Below are positions 35,789-44,849 of a DNA stretch of 64,000 bases, piece by piece. Position numbers and translations under genes: made by a program. The DNA is taken from assembly GCA_958296125.1 (NCBI GenBank), contig OY282444.1, positions 2,289,940-2,353,939 of the forward strand, read 5' to 3'. Source of the stretch: an uncultured Poribacteria bacterium. GTDB taxonomy: Bacteria > Poribacteria > WGA-4E > PCPOR2b. The notes under the pieces are model-generated. The model had not been told where the DNA came from. It saw only the letters and a program-made list of their open reading frames with translations, and searched no databases. The stretch's first letter is position 1. Each line of letters starts with the position of its first letter.

Positions 35789-37243
35789 ATGGCAACAATT
35801 TTGGTTGACGCACGCCGGCAGATCGACGCGATCCATCCGAACATCTATGGCAATTTCATCGAACACCTGCGGCGTTGCATCTACGGCGGTATCTACGAAG
35901 AAGGCTCGCCATTGTCGGACGAGAGGGGGTTTCGGCGGGATGTGCTTGCAGCCATCAAGTCGTTAAAGGTGCCGAATATCCGTTGGCCCGGCGGGAACTT
36001 TGTCTCAGCGTACCACTGGATGGATGGCATTGGTCCCAAGGAGGAACGTCCACGCAAAATGGAGTTGGCGTGGAACACAGTCGAATCAAACCGCTTCGGA
36101 ACAGATGAGTTTATCCAATTTTGCCGCGAAGTCGGGACAGCACCCTATATCTGTGTCAATATGGGAAACGGCACAATGGAGGAGGCACAGCATTGGGTGG
36201 AATACTGCAACGGGGTGGAGGACACCTACTATGCCAACCTCCGTCGGAAAAATGGGCACGATGAACCGTATCGTGTGAAATATTGGGCATTGGGCAACGA
36301 GATTTCAGGGCACTGGAAGATTGGACACAAGCCAGCGAAGGAATACGCCGCCCTTGCCTACGAGTACGCAAAAGTGATGAAACTGGTTGATAAAAATATC
36401 GAACTGGCTGCCTGCGGCTCATTTGAGCAAAATGCCTCCGATATGAAGTGGAATCAGGTAGTGGTCGAAAAACTAGCGGACCTCGGTGATTACCTTGCCA
36501 TCCACATGTACGTTGGCGATTGGTACGGTGACTACTACGAGTACATGGCCGCATCTGAACACATTGAGAAATTTATCCGGGCGGCTCGCGGGATTATTGA
36601 TGTTGGGGTGTATTATTCGGAGCATGGGAAGAAACTAAAAATCGCTTTCGATGAATGGAATGTGATGTATAGCCATGATCCCGAGCATCCACAACACGAG
36701 CGATATACATTGCAGGATGCTTTGGCGGTCGGGATGTTCCTCAATGCTTTTCTCCGTCATGCGGACGCAATCAAGCTGGCAAATATGGCGCAGCTGGTCA
36801 ACGTCATTGCACCGATTCACACAAACACAGAAGGTCTGTTTTTGCAGACAATCTTTTGGCCCCTGCAACTGCACACGCTCGAAAATGGAACGATTGCCCT
36901 CGATGCCCACTGGAATTCGGACTGTTTTGAAACGGAAAACTGCGGCAAAGTTCCATACCTTGATTCCTCTGCGAGCTATCAGCCGGAACTCGGGCGCATT
37001 TCGATTAACCTGATTAATAGGCATCGGACGGATGCGCTGCCGGTCACAATCGAAAATCAACATGGGAATCTCAAGAGTGACGGCATCTTGTTTGAAATTA
37101 CCGGTGAAGATCCAAAAGTGATGAATGACTTCGGCGAAGAAAATGTAAAACTGGTGAAACAGACATTAGAGGTCCCCGCCAATTCGTTCACAGTTACAAT
37201 CCCGCCGCATTCGATTTCAATGGTACAGGTATACCTTGGGTGA
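35789..37243 (+). CDS. Alpha-N-arabinofuranosidase, GH51
   Basis: The 484-residue enzyme starts at ATG 35789 with AAAGGAGAGG; an earlier in-frame start at 35711 lies inside the permease gene. GH51 features: IYGNFIEHLRRCIYGGIYE near 20, WPGGNFVSAYHW near 70, the acid/base Glu in WALGNEISGHW near 170, and the nucleophile Glu in KIAFDEWNVMY near 290. It removes terminal arabinofuranose from arabinan, arabinoxylan or their oligosaccharides. No signal peptide is present, so it works in the cytoplasm on imported oligosaccharides, consistent with the permease just upstream. Confidence 0.93.
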   Translation: MATILVDARRQIDAIHPNIYGNFIEHLRRCIYGGIYEEGSPLSDERGFRRDVLAAIKSLKVPNIRWPGGNFVSAYHWMDGIGPKEERPRKMELAWNTVESNRFGTDEFIQFCREVGTAPYICVNMGNGTMEEAQHWVEYCNGVEDTYYANLRRKNGHDEPYRVKYWALGNEISGHWKIGHKPAKEYAALAYEYAKVMKLVDKNIELAACGSFEQNASDMKWNQVVVEKLADLGDYLAIHMYVGDWYGDYYEYMAASEHIEKFIRAARGIIDVGVYYSEHGKKLKIAFDEWNVMYSHDPEHPQHERYTLQDALAVGMFLNAFLRHADAIKLANMAQLVNVIAPIHTNTEGLFLQTIFWPLQLHTLENGTIALDAHWNSDCFETENCGKVPYLDSSASYQPELGRISINLINRHRTDALPVTIENQHGNLKSDGILFEITGEDPKVMNDFGEENVKLVKQTLEVPANSFTVTIPPHSISMVQVYLG

Positions 37244-37363
37244 AACTATTTGTTTTGCATTGTGATCAGTTACGTGAAACTTGACCGCGCCCCGGTGAAA
37301 AGCAGAGAATGAAACGTGAAAACAATTTCCATACACTAACTCGCACCAAAGGCTATAATAACG

Positions 37364-38803
37364 ATGGGAACAAATACAGAACGTCCGAACCTTTTGTACA
37401 TTCACTCCGACCAGCATAACCCCGCTGTCATCGGCTGTTACGGCGATCCGCTGGTGCAGACACCGAATCTCGATAGTTTAGCAGCAAAGGGAGTCCACTT
37501 TACAAACGCCTACTGTCCTTCGCCGGTCTGTGTACCATCACGGATGTCGATGTTGGCGGGACGGTATCCCTCTGAGATTGAGGTCTGGACGAACAACCAC
37601 ATCTTGGATTCCGGTGTTCCCACGCTTGCACACGCGATGGGGGCGGCGGGATACCATCCGGTGCTGATTGGCCGGATGCACGGGTTGGGACCTGACCAAC
37701 TACACGGCTATGCGGAGCGTCTGGTCGGCGACCATGGCGGTAATTACCCCGGCAGCGGGGAAGCCCCGAAAAATATGCGTGCTAGTCTGCAACAATCGGG
37801 GTCCGGTCAAAGCGGCTATCAAGTCCACGACGAGGATGTGGCTGCCGCAACTGTAAATTACCTTGACCGCCTGGGCATCCAAAAACGGGCTGGGCTGCTA
37901 GCGGAGCCGTTCTGCCTCTCGGTGGGGTTCATGCTCCCACATTCGCCCTATGTAGCGCGTCGGGAGGACTACGAACTGTATCAAGATGTGATGACCCTTC
38001 CCAAGCACCCCGAACCGTATTCCGACGCACTCCATCCTTATTTCAAGTGGTGGCGAGAGTGGGGAAAGCTCATAGATGTCCCTGAAACAGAGATTCTCAG
38101 TGCACGAACAGCATACTGGGCGTTGGTGACACGGATGGACATAATGATTGGCGAGATACTCGAAGCACTCCGAAAAAATGACCTAGCAGAGAACACGCTT
38201 ATTATCTATAGTTCCGACCACGGAGATCAGGTGGGTGAACACGGCTTGTGGATGAAGCGCACGTTTTACGAAGGCTCAGTCAAGGTGCCGGCGATTCTTT
38301 CGTGGCCCGGAGCCTTGCCGGAGGGACTTCGGTGTGACCGCGTTCTCAGTTCGCTCGATCTAAACGCGACAATGTTGGAAGCCCTCGGTGCGCCACCCCT
38401 ACCTAACGCTCGCGGGAGAAGCGTGCTTAACCTACTTCGCCATGCCGATACAGAGTGGGAGGATCTCGCCTTCTCCGAATACTGTACCTACGAGAGCTGC
38501 TTGCACCGGATGATTCGGCGTAATGAATGGAAGTTGAATTACTATCACGGTCAAGAGCCACAGCTTTTTAATCTCGCTGATGACCCTGACGAACTATCGG
38601 ATCGGGCGCAAGATACAAGTTGTCGGGAGATACGGGAGCACCTGACTGATGCGGTGCTGGAAGGTTGGGATCCCGAAGCAGTTGCCGAGAAGATGGCACA
38701 AAAACGGGCAGACCTAGAGATAATTCGAGCCTGGGCAGAACACACCAAACCGAACGACCAATTTCGTTGGGAACGCCATCCGGAGCTAGACTATTTGGAT
38801 TAA
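37364..38803 (+). CDS. Sulfatase (Cys-type, formylglycine)
   Basis: The 479-residue protein has the N-terminal metal site in NLLYIHSDQHNP, the formylglycine signature CVPSRMSMLAGR near residues 52-63 (Cys type), YSSDHGDQVGEHGLWMKRT near 285 with the second metal ligands, and the C-terminal subdomain. The Cys must be oxidised to formylglycine by a separate maturase. It hydrolyses sulfate esters, here probably from a sulfated polysaccharide. No signal peptide is visible. Neighbours are a GH51 enzyme and a prolyl oligopeptidase. Confidence 0.93.
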   Translation: MGTNTERPNLLYIHSDQHNPAVIGCYGDPLVQTPNLDSLAAKGVHFTNAYCPSPVCVPSRMSMLAGRYPSEIEVWTNNHILDSGVPTLAHAMGAAGYHPVLIGRMHGLGPDQLHGYAERLVGDHGGNYPGSGEAPKNMRASLQQSGSGQSGYQVHDEDVAAATVNYLDRLGIQKRAGLLAEPFCLSVGFMLPHSPYVARREDYELYQDVMTLPKHPEPYSDALHPYFKWWREWGKLIDVPETEILSARTAYWALVTRMDIMIGEILEALRKNDLAENTLIIYSSDHGDQVGEHGLWMKRTFYEGSVKVPAILSWPGALPEGLRCDRVLSSLDLNATMLEALGAPPLPNARGRSVLNLLRHADTEWEDLAFSEYCTYESCLHRMIRRNEWKLNYYHGQEPQLFNLADDPDELSDRAQDTSCREIREHLTDAVLEGWDPEAVAEKMAQKRADLEIIRAWAEHTKPNDQFRWERHPELDYLD

Positions 38804-38838
38804 ACCCCGTCCAATCAACGCAAGGAGATCCACATCAG

Positions 38839-40938
38839 ATGTTACCGATTATTTACTGGTTAGCCACCGCTGCCCCGATTGCATCGGGAGCCGCTTCCCT
38901 AACCCCTCCCGTCGCAAAAATCGACCCAAAAGTGGACACGGTGCATGGTGAAGAGCGTGTCGATAACTATTTTTGGATCAGGGAGAAATCAAATCCGGAA
39001 GTCATCGAATATCTTGAAGCCGAAAATAGATATACCGAAGCGATGATGCAGCATACCGAGGATTTTCAGGAACAACTGTATCAAGAGCTTTTGGGAAGAA
39101 TCAAAGAAACCGATCTCTCCGTTCCTGAAAAGCTAGACGACTACTACTATTACACCCGCACCGAAGAGGGGAGACAGTATCCGATCTACTGTCGAAAGCA
39201 GGGAAATTTGGAGGCAGCGGAGGAGATACTTCTAGATCAGAATGCCCTTGCCGAAGAGCATGAATATCTGGAGATGGGGGTCTATAAAATAAGCCCGAAC
39301 CATCAACTGTTGGCATATTCCACCGATACGACTGGTGGAGAGAGCTATACCTTGTATATCAAAGACTTGAATACCGATCAACTGTTAGCGGACCAAATTC
39401 CCAATACCTACTACAGCGTTGAATGGGCGAGCGATAACCAGACCCTCTTTTACACCACACTGGATGCGGCAAAACGTCCCTATAAACTTTACAGACACCA
39501 ACTCGGCAGCACTCCCGAAGCGGACATGCTTATCTACCATGAGACAGATGAGTCGTTTTTCCTAGACGTTTCCAAGACGAGAAGCAAGGCTTACCTGCTG
39601 ATGGAGTTGGAGAACATCAACACTTCTGAAGTCCACTATCTGGAAGCCGCTCAACCCACAGGCGATTTCAAAGTCATTGCGCCACGCCAGCCGGAGTTGG
39701 AGTATTCTGTTGAGCATCACGGCAATCAATTCTTCATCGTCACCAATGCGGACGCGGTGAATTTCAAGTTGATGCGTGCTGCTGCCAGCAATCCGTCAAG
39801 GGCAAATTGGGAGGAAATGATACCCCATCGGGAGACGGTAAAACTGGACAGCGTCAGTGCCTTTCAGAATCATCTGGTGATTTCTGAACGAGAAGCTGGG
39901 CTCCAAAAAATCCGGGTGCACAACCTCACCACAGACGCAGAGCACGCGGTAGATTTCCCTGAGCCTGTCTATACGGTCAGGCAGGGAAGGAACCCGGAGT
40001 TCAATACAAATACCCTCCGTTTCAACTACGCCTCGCTCGTTACCCCGATGTCGGTCTTTGATTACGAGATGGACACCGGAACTCGCGAATTAAAGAAGCG
40101 GGACGAAGTTCTCGGCGGATATAATCCGTCCCTTTACGAATCGGAACGAATTTTTGCCAACGCAACTGATGGCACGCCCATCCCGATCTCGCTAGTTTAC
40201 AAAAAAGGACTCATCAAAGACGGGGGGAGTCCCCTGCTTTTATACGGATACGGCTCCTACGGCATCAACAGCGAACCCTATTTTTCATCAAACCGATTGA
40301 GCTTGTTAGATCGAGGGTTCAGATACGCCATCGCTCACATCCGGGGCGGCGAAGAGATGGGACGGACCTGGTATGAAACTGGCAAACTCCTCCACAAAAG
40401 GAACACCTTCACCGACTTCGTCGCCTGCGCCGATCACTTGGTCGCTGAGAAATATACTACGAGCGACAAGCTGGTTATTCAGGGCGGTAGCGCGGGCGGG
40501 CTGCTCATGGGTGCCGTCACAAATATGCGTCCGGAACTTTTTGAGATTGTCATCGCAAAAGTGCCTTTCGTCGATGTTGTCAACACCATGCTCGACACCT
40601 CTATCCCGTTGACGGTCATCGAATATGATGAGTGGGGCAACCCCAACGAGAACGTGTTTTACGATTACATCAAATCGTATTCCCCCTATGACAATATCGA
40701 GGCGAAAGTGTACCCGCATATATTGGTGACAGCGGGACTTAACGACCCGCGGGTCCATTATTGGGAGCCTACCAAATGGACAGCGAAGTTACGCGCATTG
40801 AAAACGGGGGACAATCGGCTGCTTCTCAAAACCGAGATGGGTGCGGGCCACGGGGGACCTTCGGGACGGTATGACTACTTGAGGGAGATTGCCTTTGAGT
40901 ATGCGTTTATCTTCGATCTGTTGAGGATAGACAAATAG
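38839..40938 (+). CDS. Prolyl oligopeptidase family serine peptidase (S9A, oligopeptidase B-like)
   Basis: The 699-residue protein starts at ATG 38839 (AAGGAG eleven bases upstream). After a short hydrophobic N-terminus comes the propeller domain opening with DPKVDTVHGEERVDNYFWI. The catalytic domain carries Ser in IQGGSAGGLLMG near 555, Asp in GLNDPRVHYWEP near 637, and His in GAGHGGPSGRYDY near 673. It cleaves short peptides after Pro or basic residues; the sequence is closer to oligopeptidase B types. The N-terminus may be an export signal, which would be unusual for S9A but is seen in some bacteria. Confidence 0.92.
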   Translation: MLPIIYWLATAAPIASGAASLTPPVAKIDPKVDTVHGEERVDNYFWIREKSNPEVIEYLEAENRYTEAMMQHTEDFQEQLYQELLGRIKETDLSVPEKLDDYYYYTRTEEGRQYPIYCRKQGNLEAAEEILLDQNALAEEHEYLEMGVYKISPNHQLLAYSTDTTGGESYTLYIKDLNTDQLLADQIPNTYYSVEWASDNQTLFYTTLDAAKRPYKLYRHQLGSTPEADMLIYHETDESFFLDVSKTRSKAYLLMELENINTSEVHYLEAAQPTGDFKVIAPRQPELEYSVEHHGNQFFIVTNADAVNFKLMRAAASNPSRANWEEMIPHRETVKLDSVSAFQNHLVISEREAGLQKIRVHNLTTDAEHAVDFPEPVYTVRQGRNPEFNTNTLRFNYASLVTPMSVFDYEMDTGTRELKKRDEVLGGYNPSLYESERIFANATDGTPIPISLVYKKGLIKDGGSPLLLYGYGSYGINSEPYFSSNRLSLLDRGFRYAIAHIRGGEEMGRTWYETGKLLHKRNTFTDFVACADHLVAEKYTTSDKLVIQGGSAGGLLMGAVTNMRPELFEIVIAKVPFVDVVNTMLDTSIPLTVIEYDEWGNPNENVFYDYIKSYSPYDNIEAKVYPHILVTAGLNDPRVHYWEPTKWTAKLRALKTGDNRLLLKTEMGAGHGGPSGRYDYLREIAFEYAFIFDLLRIDK

Positions 40939-40952
40939 GAGGCAGCATTTCT

Positions 40953-40970
40953 GTGATGCGTGAAACGTGA
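40953..40970. repeat. Dispersed repeat GTGATGCGTGAAACGTGA, copy 3
   Basis: It follows the oligopeptidase gene by 14 bases; related sites are at 16630 and 33554. The rest of the 205-base gap shows no feature. Confidence 0.4.
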
Positions 40971-41143
40971 GAAAAGGCAGATACCTCCTCATATTTTGCG
41001 TTTCATTAGGTTGATAGGCACATATTGAACAGCCAATACTTTGAACTATTTGACGCACTCCCAAAGCTACCCTCTTGTCAGGAGGGTCAGGATTGGGATT
41101 TAACACTAAAATGATTTTTCGTTAATCACTCACGAGGTGACCG

Positions 41144-41911
41144 ATGAGTTTACAAGACAAAGTTTGTATCATCACCGGAGGCGGCAGCGGCATCGGCCGT
41201 GGTGCAGGGATAATGATGGCACAACAAGGTGCCAAGATAGTGTTGGTCGGCAGGACAGCGGCAAAGGTCGAGGCGGTCAGAGACGAGATTATGGCCGACG
41301 GCGGCACAGCCGTAACCTTTTCATTGGACGTTGCTGACCACGATGCCGTTCATCAGATGGCAAAGGATGTTCTCGACACCTTTGGTCGCATTGATGTGCT
41401 GGTGAACAATGCCGGTCACAGTTCCAAAAATCGGAGGCTGCTGACTATCACACCGGAGGAGATTCGCAGCGTCTTCGATTCCAACCTGATTGGCACGATT
41501 TACTGCACACAAGCGGTGGTCCCCGCCATGCTGAAGGCAAAACAGGGCACCATTCTCAACGTCTCCTCCCTAGCTGGCGTAACACCCGGACCTTTTAGCG
41601 GATTGGCGTACGGACCCGCCAAGGCAGCGGTCATCAATTTCACCGAATTTCTCAATGTCGATCTCCGGAACACCGGCATTCGGGCAAGCGTCATTATTCC
41701 CGGCGAGGTTGACACCCCCATCCTCAATAACCGCCCCATTCCGCCCCCCGACGAGACTCGCCCCGAAATGGTGGATGTCGACGAAACCTCGGCGACAATC
41801 TGTCTCATCGCTAGCCTTCCACAACGGACTAACATTCCCTCACTGGTCATCAGACCGACGATGCAGCGGGATATGTCTAAAGAGGTGGAGGCGATGCCAG
41901 CGGTCAACTGA
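41144..41911 (+). CDS. SDR family oxidoreductase
   Basis: The 255-residue short-chain dehydrogenase has TGGGSGIGRGAG near 13-24, NNAGHSS near 90, catalytic Ser in LNVSSLAG near 143, and Tyr/Lys in LAYGPAKAAV near 156. It ends early compared with many SDRs, with IPSLVIRPTMQRDMSKEVEA replacing the usual GG-x-x-x terminal motif, as in the 3-oxoacyl-reductase-like clan. Its substrate is not evident. The M28 peptidase gene follows after 115 bases. Confidence 0.92.
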   Translation: MSLQDKVCIITGGGSGIGRGAGIMMAQQGAKIVLVGRTAAKVEAVRDEIMADGGTAVTFSLDVADHDAVHQMAKDVLDTFGRIDVLVNNAGHSSKNRRLLTITPEEIRSVFDSNLIGTIYCTQAVVPAMLKAKQGTILNVSSLAGVTPGPFSGLAYGPAKAAVINFTEFLNVDLRNTGIRASVIIPGEVDTPILNNRPIPPPDETRPEMVDVDETSATICLIASLPQRTNIPSLVIRPTMQRDMSKEVEAMPAVN

Positions 41912-42026
41912 GAAACCGAGTTGCTTAATCTCGACCCTATCGAGGTTGGAACTTAGGAGCGAGAGAAAAATCCGCCGCTTGGTGACCGCCCAAGGTACAG
42001 CGGAAGATAGAAGGAGAAAAGACAGC

Positions 42027-43430
42027 ATGCCAACGCCCAACCCTTACCTCCAACTAGATCGGAAAATCGTTGGGGATATATACACCTCAACTGAACCGAT
42101 GGCGTTGCTGACAACGCTCTGTGATGAGTTTGGATCGCGATTTGGTGGAACGGAAGGCGCATACCTTGCCGCTAATCTACTAGAAGAGAAATTGGCTGCC
42201 TACGGGTTGGCTAACGTCCATAAAGATGCCTATAACTATGATGGGTGGTATCGTGGGGCGGCCACCTTGGAGGTTCTCAACCCTATAGTGCGCGAAGTGC
42301 CGTGTATCTCGCTGCCATACTGTCCAGCTGCAGCGGTGGAGGGAGACCTCGTTTTCGTCGATGAAGGGGTTGAGAAAGATTTCGAGAAAGAGAAAGACCG
42401 TCTTGCAGAAAGTATTGTCATTTCTCGGAGTGGCGGCATCCACCGTATGGAGAAGTATGACCGCGCTATTTTATACGACGCAAAGGGATTCATCTTCCAG
42501 AACCACTATCCCGGCTATGGTGAGGTTACCGGCACCGTCGGTTGGAATCACGAAGCGGTTATCCCCGGCATTGGGATCTCCTATGAGACCGGCGAATTTC
42601 TGCACCGACTGTCTCGGCAAAACGGGGCAGTGCGTGTCAGGATTAAGACTACCGATACGTACCGACGCACAACGGCGTGGAACATCGTAGGGGAGATTCG
42701 CGGCCAAACGTATCCCGAAGAGGTTATTATTGTTGGGTGTCATTACGATGGGCACGACATCACGCAGGGTGCCAATGACCCACTCAGTGGGATGGTGGTC
42801 GTCACAGAGATGGCGCGGGTGCTGTCGGCTTATGCAGGGGCTGGACTGTCCCGCACCGTGCGATTTATCGCTTGGAGCAATGAGGAGGTGGGGTTATTCG
42901 GCGCGTATCATGATGCCCAGCAGTTAGGCGACACCCCTACGCACGTCCGCTTTGTTTGGAACTTGGATTCTGCCGGTAACCCCGGTGGACGCAAAGGGAT
43001 TCAGCTTCACCGACTGCCGGATTTTGAGCCTTTCATCGGAAACGCAGCCGAAGAAATGGGACAAGACATCTCCGTTGGAGGGGGCATCAGCTGCTACTCC
43101 GATCACTACCCCTATTTCCTCAAGGGTATTCCGACCGGCAGCATGACGACAGTTGGTCGCCCGCTCGGCAGAGGGTTTGGACACACGGCGTTTGACACGG
43201 TGGATAAGACCGACGCTATGTCGATCCGAGAAGCAGCGGCACTCGGTGCACGGCTCGTTCTGCGTCAGTTGAATGCGAAGTCGTTGCCGCTTCAACTCCG
43301 AAAGACGGAAGCGGTCGAGCGGTTACTGAAGGAAGACTCCGGATTGGAACAGCATCGGCTGCGAGAGGCGGTTTACGAGAAACTTGGCAAGGAGAATCTG
43401 CGGCAGTATTGTGATGTTGTCAGCACGTGA
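42027..43430 (+). CDS. M28 family zinc aminopeptidase
   Basis: The 467-residue protein starts at ATG 42027 after AAGGAG; an upstream in-frame start at 41655 lies inside the SDR gene. Zinc ligands of M28 are visible in order: GCHYDGHDITQGANDP near 235, the catalytic/bridging pair in WSNEEVGLFGAYH near 290, WNLDSAGNPGG near 312, and SDHYPYFLKGIPTG near 365. The enzyme removes N-terminal residues from peptides or trims carboxypeptide substrates. No signal peptide is seen, so it is probably cytoplasmic. Confidence 0.92.
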   Translation: MPTPNPYLQLDRKIVGDIYTSTEPMALLTTLCDEFGSRFGGTEGAYLAANLLEEKLAAYGLANVHKDAYNYDGWYRGAATLEVLNPIVREVPCISLPYCPAAAVEGDLVFVDEGVEKDFEKEKDRLAESIVISRSGGIHRMEKYDRAILYDAKGFIFQNHYPGYGEVTGTVGWNHEAVIPGIGISYETGEFLHRLSRQNGAVRVRIKTTDTYRRTTAWNIVGEIRGQTYPEEVIIVGCHYDGHDITQGANDPLSGMVVVTEMARVLSAYAGAGLSRTVRFIAWSNEEVGLFGAYHDAQQLGDTPTHVRFVWNLDSAGNPGGRKGIQLHRLPDFEPFIGNAAEEMGQDISVGGGISCYSDHYPYFLKGIPTGSMTTVGRPLGRGFGHTAFDTVDKTDAMSIREAAALGARLVLRQLNAKSLPLQLRKTEAVERLLKEDSGLEQHRLREAVYEKLGKENLRQYCDVVST

Positions 43431-43502
43431 TGTGAGCAATTAGGTGTCCTTTTTGCCATCTTGACCCTTTCGCAAGAGGGTTTCGCCAATCTCCCCTACG
43501 GT

Positions 43503-44297
43503 TCACCGCATGAAGTCTACACTGTTGGTAATGGTAACCCCTAGTTGGGACATATCGTGCAAGAACGCATCGCCAAATGACTCAAAGCCGGGGACATTCG
43601 ACGAACAATCCGCAAGGATAACAAACTTCTTCGCCCCTTCGTCTCCAAGCTCAGCGGTGACATCTCGCATTGTACTTGCGACGCAGTGGGATAACGCTTC
43701 GCCGACGATAATCACCTGATCACACCGTTCTAGTGTCTGGATTAGGTCGGTATTGAGCTGCGTGGCGGGGTCTTCTGGATCAGGGACATCCGCCTGCACC
43801 GCGCTGTAGTGTTCGGTGAAGATATTTGAACCCTTCGGCACGAAATCAACAATTCCCAACTGAGATGTTTCCCAGTCTCGTACCACCTCATCCACAGAAG
43901 GATAAAGCGCGCTCCCCCACGTTGCGATCCGGCAGTGTATTGGCCAAATCGTCAGTTGATACCGATTATTTTCCTCCAACAACCGGGTGTAATCCAGCAT
44001 CCGTTGGGTAAATGCTGGATTGTACGGCAGCCAGTTTCCAGCTTTGATATCCTCATGTGTGATGGTGGTAAACGGTTCCGGCGACTCACCGGCACTATTT
44101 TTCCAAAATATCGGATGCCCGACATCAATCGTGTGATGGGTGTCCAGTGTAAAGTGCATGTTGTGTAGACGAGCCCCGACTCGGGCAATAAACGACCCCA
44201 AGCGGGACATATCGTTCTCTGCGCTCGGCACATAAAGCGCGCCTTTCGGGTCACAGAAGTCATTCTGGCAATCAATCGCTAAAAGTTCAACGCGCAT
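43503..44297 (-). CDS. Isochorismatase-fold cysteine hydrolase (nicotinamidase-like)
   Basis: The 264-residue protein starts at ATG 44297 with AAGGAGG six bases upstream. Catalytic residues of the family are visible: Asp in LLAIDCQNDFCDPKG near 10, a Lys in the middle (FVPKGSNIF near 140), and Cys in IIVGEALSHCVASTMRDV near 205. It also has FTLDTHHTIDVGHP, a metal-binding pattern like nicotinamidase. It hydrolyses an amide or vinyl-ether bond; it is longer than the usual 180-210 residues because of an insert around 80-130. It is convergent with the M28 peptidase. Confidence 0.88.
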   Translation of the reverse strand: MRVELLAIDCQNDFCDPKGALYVPSAENDMSRLGSFIARVGARLHNMHFTLDTHHTIDVGHPIFWKNSAGESPEPFTTITHEDIKAGNWLPYNPAFTQRMLDYTRLLEENNRYQLTIWPIHCRIATWGSALYPSVDEVVRDWETSQLGIVDFVPKGSNIFTEHYSAVQADVPDPEDPATQLNTDLIQTLERCDQVIIVGEALSHCVASTMRDVTAELGDEGAKKFVILADCSSNVPGFESFGDAFLHDMSQLGVTITNSVDFMR

Positions 44298-44413
44298 GGG
44301 CAACCTCCTTTTTCCTCCATGAATTCTCTGAAACAAATTGCTGCTTGGGAATCTGCCGATTTGATCGTGGCGTAATTATACTACAGTAGGGGTTTGATAA
44401 ACGATATAAAAAG

Positions 44414-44572
44414 ATGTATAATAAGGTTAAGCTGCCACCTAAACCGGGGAAAACATCATTGCTGCAAAAGCGCGGAGGGTTTTACGTTGAAAAACCAAGC
44501 GGTTCTCAGCAAGCAATTTATCAAACAAGCACTTGCGGACAATTAGGATATATTGCGAAAATACGGTGTTAG
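44414..44572 (+). pseudogene. Possible decayed HicA-like toxin
   Basis: A 52-codon frame reads KLPPKPGK, then LLQKRGGFYVEKPSGSQQ, which recalls the HicA core (GK..LL.K.GF...rQkGSH) with a short deletion and the key His replaced. It overlaps the MntA remnant in another frame. The match is weak. Confidence 0.25.
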
Positions 44573-44690
44573 GTAGATTGGACTGTTCGGATTTTACGTG
44601 AATGGAACGGCACACGCCACGATTGCCTTTTCACGACTACATGGGGCTCGTTATATTGAAAAAGAGGTAGAGTATGTTGCGAACCTATGA
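44487..44690 (+). pseudogene. Decayed MntA-like nucleotidyltransferase (antitoxin) with two in-frame stops
   Basis: In one frame from TTG 44487 the translation reads FIKQALADN, stop, DILRKYGVR, stop, IGLFGFYVNGTAHA, and ends ARYIEKEVEYVANL, stop. This matches the ends of the MntA family, whose signature is IGLFGSY-x-RG followed by an Asp pair. Here the Ser of GSY is Phe, the Asp region is deleted, and stops lie at codons 20 and 30. MntA normally inactivates the HepT toxin by adding AMP groups. Confidence 0.6.
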
Positions 44691-44745
44691 CATATATCTT
44701 CAAGATATAGTGGAGGTAATTAATCGTATTGAATCGTATGTTTAA
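44674..44745 (+). pseudogene. HepT toxin fragment (N-terminal 23 residues)
   Basis: ATG 44674 opens MLRTYDIYLQDIVEVINRI and stops after ESYV. It matches the start of HepT (DUF86, HEPN ribonuclease), and overlaps the end of the MntA remnant by 17 bases, the usual MntA-HepT arrangement. The rest of HepT with the RxxxxH motif is missing. Confidence 0.55.
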
Positions 44746-44849
44746 CTGGTCATCGAGTACAAATTTAGCGTTACGGCTATCAACGTGTCAAATAAATTGG
44801 CAGATTTTGCACTGAACAGGTAGGCGGTACTTTATTAAGGATTTGCATT

